NCBI RefSeq assembly: GCF_030013905.1
Contig: NZ_CP124862.1
Location: 1,429,051-1,493,050 of the forward strand
Origin: Petroclostridium sp. X23
Lineage (GTDB): Bacteria > Bacillota > Clostridia > SK-Y3
Reading direction: 5' to 3'
DNA: 64,000 nucleotides
The position numbers and the translations under genes are program-made. Shown here one piece after another: positions 57,248 to 64,000 of the stretch; position 1 is the first letter of the stretch; each line of letters starts with the position of its first letter. The notes beneath the pieces were generated by a model. That model had not been told where the DNA came from and searched no databases. It saw only the letters and a list, made by a program, of their open reading frames with translations.

Positions 57248-58678
57248 TTAAGCGGGAAAGAACTTTTTTACTATCTCCGAAGGCGGAGGTGTAGTGTTCA
57301 GAGAAATAATGATCATTGCTATCAAACTGGCAGGAAGAATAATCAATGTTGCAGGGATACTCTTAGGACCAAATACAACCCAAGCTATACCTGCGACCAA
57401 CCCAAACACAACACCGAATATTCCCGCCGGCTTTGTTGTACGTTTCCAGAACAATCCCAGGAACAATGGCGGAAACAGAACCGTCGGTCCCACAACAATG
57501 ATAAGATTATACAAATTCATCAAGCCAGTAGGACGAATCAACGCCGTCACAACAGCGATTATCCCGCATAGCAGCGTCAGCCAACGGGATACGCTCATTA
57601 CTTGCTCTGTTGTAGCGTCCGGCTTTAGAATCCTATTATAAACATCATGAGCCGCCATACTTCCTGCAGAAAGCAATTGGCTGTCAATGGTTGACTGCAC
57701 TGCTGAAATAATTCCGGCAACTGCTATCGCTCCTATTGAAAACGGCATCATCATGATGATCTGCGGAAAAGCCTGGCTCGGATTGGCAAGATCCGGAAGC
57801 AGCTTGCGTGCCGCGAGACCTATGAACAGTATTGCAAAATAAGTAATGATAAGAAATACCGCACTTACAGCTATATAGCTCTTTGCAGTGCGTTTGGAAT
57901 CGAGTGAGAAAAATATTCTATGGTAATATACCAGACACGGAATATTCAATGCATTGCCGATAGCAAGTCCGAATATATAGAATAGCGAAAGTTTCCCACC
58001 AACCGTAGGACTGTGCATCGCACTGTCGACAGAAAAAATATATTCATTGACCGAAGTCAAACCTCCTGCTTTGGTGAGCGCAAAGGCAGCCGTAACCAAA
58101 ATACAAACGGTGAGCATCAACCATTGCACAACATTCGTCCAGGCAACGCTAAACATGCCTCCTAGTGTGGTATATGTAAGGAATACGATACCGAGGATCA
58201 GCACTGCCCAATGATACGGCATCTTAAGGAATACTTCCATAACGGTGCCGACTCCCATAATACCTATAACGATATAAACAATCATATAAAAAATGTTAAA
58301 AATAGCCATAAACGGCCGCATGAATTTTTCATCATAATACCGGGCAGAATATAAATCTGGCGTTGTCAGCCATTTTTCAGTGGAAGAATACAGTTTAGGG
58401 GCAAATAACTGCAGCATAATCCATCCGCCTGCCAAACCTGCTCCATACAGAACAAGCATAGACCAGCCGCTGCTATATGCATAGCTTGTAAAACCAACCA
58501 TACTGGCCGAACTGATAAATGAGGCCGCAAACAACGGTACCGCAATATAGATATTAAAGGAACGCCCTGCAACATAATAATCATCAGCATCTTTCGTTCG
58601 TACCATCCCTTTATAACCGATATAGAGCATAATCAAGCAATAAGCCACAAATGCAACCCAGTTAAACGCTAAACTCAT
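57248..58678 (-). CDS. Sodium:solute symporter (SSS family)
   Basis: 476 residues with about 13 membrane helices. SSS signs: DADDYYVAGRSFNIYIAVPLFAASFISSASMVGF at the N-terminus, the Na-binding-region TLGGMFSVAWTNVVQWLML, and GIISAVQSTIDSQLLSAGSMAAHDVYNR. Couples sodium entry to uptake of an organic solute such as a sugar, acid or vitamin. The ATG at 58678 follows GGAGG by 8 nt; a GTG at 58693 overlaps that site. Pairs with the small protein gene just upstream. Confidence 0.92.
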   Translation of the reverse strand: MSLAFNWVAFVAYCLIMLYIGYKGMVRTKDADDYYVAGRSFNIYIAVPLFAASFISSASMVGFTSYAYSSGWSMLVLYGAGLAGGWIMLQLFAPKLYSSTEKWLTTPDLYSARYYDEKFMRPFMAIFNIFYMIVYIVIGIMGVGTVMEVFLKMPYHWAVLILGIVFLTYTTLGGMFSVAWTNVVQWLMLTVCILVTAAFALTKAGGLTSVNEYIFSVDSAMHSPTVGGKLSLFYIFGLAIGNALNIPCLVYYHRIFFSLDSKRTAKSYIAVSAVFLIITYFAILFIGLAARKLLPDLANPSQAFPQIIMMMPFSIGAIAVAGIISAVQSTIDSQLLSAGSMAAHDVYNRILKPDATTEQVMSVSRWLTLLCGIIAVVTALIRPTGLMNLYNLIIVVGPTVLFPPLFLGLFWKRTTKPAGIFGVVFGLVAGIAWVVFGPKSIPATLIILPASLIAMIIISLNTTPPPSEIVKKFFPA

Positions 58679-58720
58679 ATCATGTACCTCCACAAATTAT
58701 TTTTTGATAGAATAAATTGC

Positions 58721-58837
58721 CTAAAACGATTTCTTTTCTTTAAGGTTCATCACAATAGAAATGATTATAGGGGTAATCCCAACGCCTAAAAATATAAAGA
58801 TACACATGAGAGAACCAGACGTAAGACCGAACAGCAT
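58721..58837 (-). CDS. Symporter small accessory protein (38 residues)
   Basis: Short frame with an excellent ribosome site (AGGAGG, 7 nt) reading MLFGLTSGSLMCIFIFLGVG…, one hydrophobic helix, then a basic end NLKEKKSF. It lies 42 bp upstream of the SSS symporter on the same strand. Tiny single-span proteins in this position are known partners of SSS transporters; the topology and setting match that class. Too short for usual gene finders. Confidence 0.8.
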   Translation of the reverse strand: MLFGLTSGSLMCIFIFLGVGITPIIISIVMNLKEKKSF

Positions 58838-58999
58838 ATAATATACCTCCTTTCTTCACTGGTTTATGATATGATCAATGCATTGCATATTGCCGGTATG
58901 GATATTGACATACCATTTTGTAACAACTAATATTTTCCGACAATACATGAAAAGCAATGCAATATATCTAAGATATGTGTTTTGAAGTCTTTGAATAAA

Positions 59000-59021
59000 T
59001 TTCAGTCAGCAAAGACTGAAA
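59000..59021 (-). terminator. Possible terminator after the GldA-like gene
   Basis: Stem TTTCAGTC / GACTGAAA (extendable by one A–T pair) with a 6-nt loop, 31 bp past the stop at 59053. On the minus strand only a TTTATT tail follows, so termination may be weak. Confidence 0.5.
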
Positions 59022-59052
59022 TGCACTCCAAATAGCTGCCGCCGTAAAATAC

Positions 59053-60183
59053 TTATTGGTTTTTATATAATTCCTTATAATATCCACCTAATACATCTGC
59101 GGCAGCAATACTATTATAAATTATTTCAGGTGTAACTCTAAAAGGCTCTGCATGCGCCAATCCGCCTTCCATTGCCACCTTATTTGCAACTATCATCAAA
59201 TTTTCAAAGGATGGTCTGATATGAAGATCTTGCAATGTTACCGGCAGTCCTACACTCAAACAAAACTTGATTACTTCCTCAACTTCATATTTTGGTCTGT
59301 TTTCTAGAATTAGCTGACATATTGTTCCGAATGCTACTTTTTCACCATGATAGAAACCATGTGTTTCAGGAATCAGTGCAAACCCTTCGTTAACAGCATG
59401 ACCTGCTGCACAACCGGTATTCTCAAATCCTAATCCACTTAATAGTATATTTGCTTCAATGACATCTTCCAATGCCTTTGTAATAACTCCTCTTTCAGCA
59501 GTTAGCTTAGCTTCTAAACCTTCATCTATAAGGATTTCATAGCATAATCTGGCTAAGGCCATAGCTGCCTCCGTCCTTCTGTAACCACTACCGACATAAT
59601 TCGCAGTATCAGATTCTGCATTTGCCCTAGCTTCAAAATAAGTGGACAGTGCATCACCCATGCCGGACACCAGAAGCCTGACAGGCGCCTTAACAATTAT
59701 TTCCGTATCCACAAGTACCACATTAGGGTTAATCTTATGATATATACAATGGGTCTGTACCCCTTCGTCCGTATATATAATAGATAAAGCACTTGTAGGG
59801 GCATCTGTGGAAGCGACTGTCGGCACACATATTATAGGTATTTTCAAACCTGCACCTGCTGCTTTTATAGTATCCTGCGTTTTCCCTCCGCCAATTCCTA
59901 CGATCACACTGGATTTACACTTTTCAGCAGTTTTTGTTATTCTTTCGATCTCTTTTAATGTACATTCTCCAGAAAACTTTTCCATATGTAATTTTGAAGC
60001 AGTATGTTCATAGACTTTTCTCAGCCTCTCACTTATAGTATCAAACAAGTACGAATCAATCAGTACTACTACATTGAATCCAAAAGCAGAAGTATATTGT
60101 TCCAGCCGGTCCATTTCTCCAGGACCCTGAATATATTTGCCTGGACTCCCAAAACCCCTTGTTGTTCTTTGTACAAACGACAT
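59053..60183 (-). CDS. Glycerol dehydrogenase-like (GldA) iron/zinc alcohol dehydrogenase
   Basis: 376 residues. NAD-binding VIVGIGGGKTQDTIKAAG near residue 95, followed by VPTVASTDAPTSALSIIY. Metal ligands: Asp near 173 (SGMGDALSTYFEA), the first His in CAAGHAVNEGF and the second in HGFYHGEKVAFG. This is the GldA layout. Oxidises a polyol at a secondary or terminal alcohol, or reduces the corresponding ketose. SD AAGGGAG, ATG. Own promoter with the same 42-bp element as the ABC operon. Confidence 0.92.
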   Translation of the reverse strand: MSFVQRTTRGFGSPGKYIQGPGEMDRLEQYTSAFGFNVVVLIDSYLFDTISERLRKVYEHTASKLHMEKFSGECTLKEIERITKTAEKCKSSVIVGIGGGKTQDTIKAAGAGLKIPIICVPTVASTDAPTSALSIIYTDEGVQTHCIYHKINPNVVLVDTEIIVKAPVRLLVSGMGDALSTYFEARANAESDTANYVGSGYRRTEAAMALARLCYEILIDEGLEAKLTAERGVITKALEDVIEANILLSGLGFENTGCAAGHAVNEGFALIPETHGFYHGEKVAFGTICQLILENRPKYEVEEVIKFCLSVGLPVTLQDLHIRPSFENLMIVANKVAMEGGLAHAEPFRVTPEIIYNSIAAADVLGGYYKELYKNQ

Positions 60184-60338
60184 ATTCTCACTCCCTTTAT
60201 TTTATTATTCAAGGAAAGCTGTTCTGGCTTTAAACCTAAACCGCACATAAAACATAATTGCATCTATGATTTCATGAAGAAAATCTTTACAACGGATCGC
60301 AAACATACTTTTGTACATGTTCTAATTATATAATTTAA

Positions 60339-60405
60339 ATTATATTTTCAAAGGAAAGACATTACAATGAGACCAAGTGCATATTTGGTGTACTAAAACC
60401 AGAGA
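60339..60405 (-). promoter_or_regulatory. Promoter and operator of the GldA-like gene
   Basis: TTGTAA – 17 bp – TATAAT (−35 at 60362–60367, −10 at 60339–60344). It is overlapped upstream by the 42-bp element shared with the ABC operon, with the same phase to the −35 box. The remainder of the 60184–60466 gap shows nothing else. Confidence 0.85.
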
Positions 60406-60466
60406 ATGAGAAATGACGCGTAAATAAAAAGTACGGTATATTTGTGTTAGTAACTTTACATATAAA

Positions 60467-61924
60467 TTATCTTGTTATCAGCGGCAAAATGATTTCTACT
60501 TTAGTGCCAATGCCCTTTCCACTATAAATCCTTAATCCATACTCATTACCAAAGTTCAATCTGATCCTTTCATTGACATTTCTAAGACCAATTCTTAAAC
60601 CTACTCCTTTTGTCTCTGTACTATCAACCTTCCCTGTAACCAGCATGTTATTGATATGAATCAGCTTATCATGTCCAATGCCTACTCCATCATCTTGAAT
60701 ACTGATCAATAATCTGGTTTGTGTCCTAGAGGCATTGATGGTTATTGTCCCTTTGCCAATTTTTCTCTCCAAGCCATGATGAATGGCATTCTCAACGATA
60801 GGCTGAAACAGCAGTTTAGGTATGCAATAATCAAGGGTATCATCATCGACATTGTTTATGATGATAAATTTATTGTTAAAGCGATACTGCTGTATCATAA
60901 GATAATTGTCGACACTTTTCAGTTCTTCTTTCAGCGTTACAAGATTTCCGGTATTGCTTATGCTGTATCTGAATAGATCTGATAACGCTTTGGTCATGGT
61001 CTCTATCTTCTTCACACCCTCGGTTATTGCCAAACCCCTGATAGAATCAAGCGTATTATAAAGAAAATGGGGATTTATTTTGCTCTGAAGTGCATCCAAT
61101 TCAGCCTGTTTTTTCATAATATTTGCATTATATTCTTTTAATACAAGGTCTTTTAGCTTCTCCGACATTTTATTCAAATCAAAATACAATGGATGCAGGA
61201 TATTGTTTTCTTTAACATTGTTTATGCTGAAATCGGTAGATCCTTCAACCAGGGCATGGATAACATGTTCTATGTTTACAATAGGCTTATAAATTTTATT
61301 TTTAAACCTAATAATTATAATCAAATATACGAATACGCAAATAAGACCTGAGAGCAGGATAAGACTTTTTGAACCTATATCCTCCTCTTTTAGGTCTTGG
61401 GTTGGAATGAAGTAAAGAATCAATAGATCGTTGGTGTCTAATCTTTCATAGAAAAAGTAGTTTTTATTTCCTGCAGCCATACCATCCAATACGCCAAACC
61501 GGCCTATACATTTTTCAATGATCGTGCTTTCTATATCTACCAGCCGCTCTCCGGCCCTATATGTTGAAAGTATGACTTCTCCCTTGTGGTCAACTAATAT
61601 GAACGCACCTTTGTCTAATAATTGCGAGTTTTTAAATCTTTCTTCAATAAAGGTCAAATCATCAACGTTATCTAGACTTAAGCAAAGAGCCCGCAACTGA
61701 CCGCTTATATGTGATACTTTGCTTTTCAGCTTATAATCCGCGACATGAACATAACTGAAATATCCGTATATCAATAAGGTCATAAAAAGCATGATTGTAT
61801 AAAGGCCGAATACGACCAGTAAATTTGATCTGATTCTTATCATTCTTAAACTGCTAATAAGATTATTTATTTTGTTTATCATCGTTTTATAATATTTCAT
61901 TATATATTTCACCATATCATTCAA
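60467..61924 (-). CDS. Sensor histidine kinase, YesM/LytS type
   Basis: 485 residues. Membrane helix near 35–60, extracellular sensor region to about 185, second helix (LILLSGLICVFVYLIIII), HAMP-like linker, then the His_kinase domain with the phosphorylated His in INPHFLYNTLDSIRGLA. HATPase motifs: VENAIHHGLERKIGKG (N box), DDGVGIG, and GVGLRIGLRNVNERI. Such kinases sense extracellular sugars or signals and phosphorylate an AraC-type partner. TTG start uncertain; the ATG eight codons in, preceded by GGTG, is an alternative. 6 bp after the regulator gene. Confidence 0.92.
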   Translation of the reverse strand: MNDMVKYIMKYYKTMINKINNLISSLRMIRIRSNLLVVFGLYTIMLFMTLLIYGYFSYVHVADYKLKSKVSHISGQLRALCLSLDNVDDLTFIEERFKNSQLLDKGAFILVDHKGEVILSTYRAGERLVDIESTIIEKCIGRFGVLDGMAAGNKNYFFYERLDTNDLLILYFIPTQDLKEEDIGSKSLILLSGLICVFVYLIIIIRFKNKIYKPIVNIEHVIHALVEGSTDFSINNVKENNILHPLYFDLNKMSEKLKDLVLKEYNANIMKKQAELDALQSKINPHFLYNTLDSIRGLAITEGVKKIETMTKALSDLFRYSISNTGNLVTLKEELKSVDNYLMIQQYRFNNKFIIINNVDDDTLDYCIPKLLFQPIVENAIHHGLERKIGKGTITINASRTQTRLLISIQDDGVGIGHDKLIHINNMLVTGKVDSTETKGVGLRIGLRNVNERIRLNFGNEYGLRIYSGKGIGTKVEIILPLITR

Positions 61925-61930
61925 TAAAAT

Positions 61931-63553
61931 TTACATAAATATTTTTTTGTAATCTGTAGGCTTTACACCTACCGTCTTCTTAAAGAGTTTACTGAAATGT
62001 TTTGCATCGGTATATCCAACCTTCTCTGCAACTTCATAAATTTTCAGCCGGACATCTTTTAATAGTTCCTTTGCCATTTCCATTCTATAATGGATAATAT
62101 AATCACTAAAATTAATACCTGTCTCTTTCTTGAATAGTTCACCTAAATATTTAGGATTCATGAAAACCTGATTCGCCACATCTTCCAGTCTTATTTCTTC
62201 TTTAAAATGCTCAATAATATATGCCTTTGTAATTTCAATAACTTTTCTTTTTTTGCTATTTTTTGAGCTGTTATAAATCTTTTTGCTATAATTGAATAGA
62301 TTTGAAAAATATGTTAAAACATGCTGTATCGATTGACACTCATTAATTTCATTGTATATCTTGCTTTTGCTGATATTTTCCCCCTCCATGTCCAAACCGA
62401 TTCTTCTCATTACTTTAAAAAATACTTCTATAATTTCATAGCATAGTTGGAAAAATGAAATTGGATTAACGTCCTTTCTTTCTTTAAAATCAGAGAACAT
62501 GGCAGCAATAAGTATTTCAAGCGCTTCGTTATCAAATACCTCCAAAAAACATTCCAGCCTTTTTTCTTTATAAATAGGAAATATCTCCCTAAAATCCAAT
62601 TGGAAATACACATTTTTTGAAATATCTATTACTTGATTTACACCTAAAATGACCCTTGCTTTCAAAGCATTCTCAGCAAAACGATATGATTCCGGCAGAG
62701 AACCGAATTCTTTTTCCGTGCTTCCCACTCCTAATGTTAATTCAAATTTTCGTATCATCGGAACAAAAGATTTGATGATATTGAAAGACTTAAAAACCAT
62801 ATTATTAATTTCTGAATCCTTATGAAAATCATAATTTAATATGCAAATGACTTGTTTGTTTGAAATAATAGCAATGATTTCAAAACATTCTTGGTTAAAT
62901 ATACAATTTATACGCTGCTGCATATCTTCAAGCACATCTTTTTCAACAGATTTGTTTATGTTTCTGTTACTTTTATTATCAATCCTGTAGATTAGAATTT
63001 TAAAGTATCCGGGCATGAAATATGTGTCATATTCATTATTGATTTTTGATAAGTCAATGTTCTGTTCCGGGAGATCCACATTGCATATAACGCTCTGAAA
63101 AAACTGCTCCTGAAGTTTCATGAGACTAAGTTCAAGTTTTCCTCTTACCAGCTTATCTTCTATTAACTTTTGTTTTTGGGCATATACTTTTGTTCCTACT
63201 ACTTCCAGCAGGTCCTCAAGTTCTTTCTGGTCTATGGGCTTTAATAAATACCCAAGAGCACCATACTTTAACGCATTCTGCGTATAACTGAAGTCATTAT
63301 ATCCACTTACGATAATAAAACCTGTTTCGATTTCCATTTCTTTTATATTCTTTATTAAATCAATTCCGTCCATACCTGGCATTCGTATATCTATAATAGC
63401 CAAATCGGGTCTCTTCTCCTTTATCAGTTCATATGCCTCATCCCCGTTATAAGCCTCGCCTATAACGGTAAAATTGAGTTTTTCCCAATTGATGATCTTT
63501 TTAATCAGTTGACAGACCCAGAATTCATCATCAACAATTATTACCGTAAGCAT
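61931..63553 (-). CDS. AraC-family response regulator, YesN type
   Basis: 540 residues. Receiver domain with acidic pocket VDDE and phospho-Asp55 in IIDIRMPGMDG, and conserved Lys in LLKPID. A ~300-residue middle region has no clear domain. The C-terminal double helix-turn-helix reads EEIRLEDVANQVFMNPKYLGELFKKETG and DVRLKIYEVAEKVGYTDAKHFSKLFKKTVG. Likely activates the promoters carrying the 42-bp element at 57144 and 60362. SD TTAGGAGGG, ATG. It forms a two-gene unit with the kinase. Confidence 0.94.
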   Translation of the reverse strand: MLTVIIVDDEFWVCQLIKKIINWEKLNFTVIGEAYNGDEAYELIKEKRPDLAIIDIRMPGMDGIDLIKNIKEMEIETGFIIVSGYNDFSYTQNALKYGALGYLLKPIDQKELEDLLEVVGTKVYAQKQKLIEDKLVRGKLELSLMKLQEQFFQSVICNVDLPEQNIDLSKINNEYDTYFMPGYFKILIYRIDNKSNRNINKSVEKDVLEDMQQRINCIFNQECFEIIAIISNKQVICILNYDFHKDSEINNMVFKSFNIIKSFVPMIRKFELTLGVGSTEKEFGSLPESYRFAENALKARVILGVNQVIDISKNVYFQLDFREIFPIYKEKRLECFLEVFDNEALEILIAAMFSDFKERKDVNPISFFQLCYEIIEVFFKVMRRIGLDMEGENISKSKIYNEINECQSIQHVLTYFSNLFNYSKKIYNSSKNSKKRKVIEITKAYIIEHFKEEIRLEDVANQVFMNPKYLGELFKKETGINFSDYIIHYRMEMAKELLKDVRLKIYEVAEKVGYTDAKHFSKLFKKTVGVKPTDYKKIFM

Positions 63554-63632
63554 AAGTCTATCCCTCCTAAGATATATTCAATAATGTTTCTTATCATTAT
63601 TCATCACTTATGTGCATTTTCGCGAATAGTTA

Positions 63633-64000
63633 TCAATTCACGGCAATGGTTAGAATTTTTTCCTGTGTTACATCCCTTCTATCTAATTCACCGCAAATAG
63701 TCCCTTTACGCATCACTATGATCCTATCACACAAGGATAGTACTTCCTTATACTCTGACGATACTAAAATGATACCTATGCCTTCCCTTGCCTGATTACG
63801 GATGATCTGGTGTATTTCTTGCTTAGATGCTATATCAATGCCTCTGGTTGGCTCATTCAGGATCAAAATCTCCGGCCTTATTGACAGCCATTTAGATATA
63901 AGCACCTTCTGTTGGTTGCCTCCACTGAGATTTCCAACCTCTTGGCTGCCAGATACGTTTCTTATCATTAGTCTTTGAATATAGTATCCTGCCATAAATT
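63633..64000 (-). CDS. Sugar ABC transporter ATP-binding protein, C-terminal part (truncated by window end)
   Basis: The frame is open to the right edge; at least 122 residues are visible. Signature NLSGGNQQKVLISKWLS, Walker B LILNEPTRGIDIASKQEI, switch VSSEYKEVLSLCDRIIVM. This is the second ATPase half of an RbsA/MglA-type protein, distinct from the complete one at 54312. So a second sugar ABC system lies upstream of the two-component genes. Confidence 0.92.
   Translation of the reverse strand, partial: FMAGYYIQRLMIRNVSGSQEVGNLSGGNQQKVLISKWLSIRPEILILNEPTRGIDIASKQEIHQIIRNQAREGIGIILVSSEYKEVLSLCDRIIVMRKGTICGELDRRDVTQEKILTIAVN

Overview
The window looks like chromosome from an anaerobic, low-GC Clostridia-type Firmicute. 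The evidence is the clostridial core order hprK–(PHP)–murB–rapZ–yvcK … whiA … dnaE–mtrB–pfkA–pyk, strong GGAGG ribosome sites with frequent TTG and GTG starts, and a Gram-positive rRNA operon. Almost everything is on the minus strand; only a truncated membrane protein at the left edge is on plus.

Positions 1–19,300 are housekeeping: pgsA, a YbgC-type thioesterase, pyruvate kinase with an extra PEP-utilizer domain, pfkA, a small DUF2007-like protein, the trp attenuation protein TRAP (mtrB), dnaE, an HD-GYP protein, whiA, a GH133 debranching-type glucosidase, yvcK, rapZ, murB, a PHP phosphoesterase and hprK. Their spacers hold period-7 tandem repeats, palindromic elements and a GC-rich segment I cannot identify.

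Positions 19,300–26,260 are a stable-RNA locus read right to left. A detached tRNA-Ala is followed by three sigma-A promoters 80 bp apart, then 16S, 23S, 5S and eight tRNAs (Asn, Glu, Met, Trp, Asp, Thr, Arg, Lys). A 74-bp perfect palindrome follows the last tRNA. A leader/spacer inverted repeat forms the pre-16S processing stem. Period-7 repeats fill the spacers. Remnants of an IS630-type and a REP-associated (Y1) transposase lie at 26,500–26,760.

Positions 26,900–52,000 are a catabolic island built around molybdenum hydroxylases. It has a three-subunit xanthine-dehydrogenase-type enzyme and, further upstream in transcription, a single-chain Mop-type aldehyde oxidoreductase. The latter sits with a full accessory set: dicluster/FAD/CCG oxidoreductase, zinc-ribbon protein, molybdopterin-binding protein with a cysteine tail, methyltransferase, C-GCAxxG-C-C protein, radical SAM protein and XdhC. 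Between and around them are an FGGY kinase, a cupin, a TIM-barrel protein, a DUF1177-type protein, an Fe-S-type flavoprotein and an M28 peptidase. Upstream of the Mop gene lie a zinc alcohol dehydrogenase, a split transketolase and mannose-family PTS IIC/IID, preceded by a textbook sigma-54 promoter. I infer, without proof, that the PTS, transketolase, alcohol dehydrogenase and aldehyde oxidoreductase handle one carbon source and its aldehyde product.

Positions 52,200–64,000 are a sugar or polyol uptake region: ribose-type ABC transporter (binding lipoprotein, ATPase, two permeases), a sodium:solute symporter with a 38-residue accessory protein, a GldA-like dehydrogenase, a YesM/YesN-type two-component system and the C-terminal end of a second sugar ABC ATPase. 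A nearly identical 42-bp element abuts the −35 boxes of the promoters for gldA and for the ABC operon, and is the best candidate binding site for the AraC-type response regulator encoded next door.
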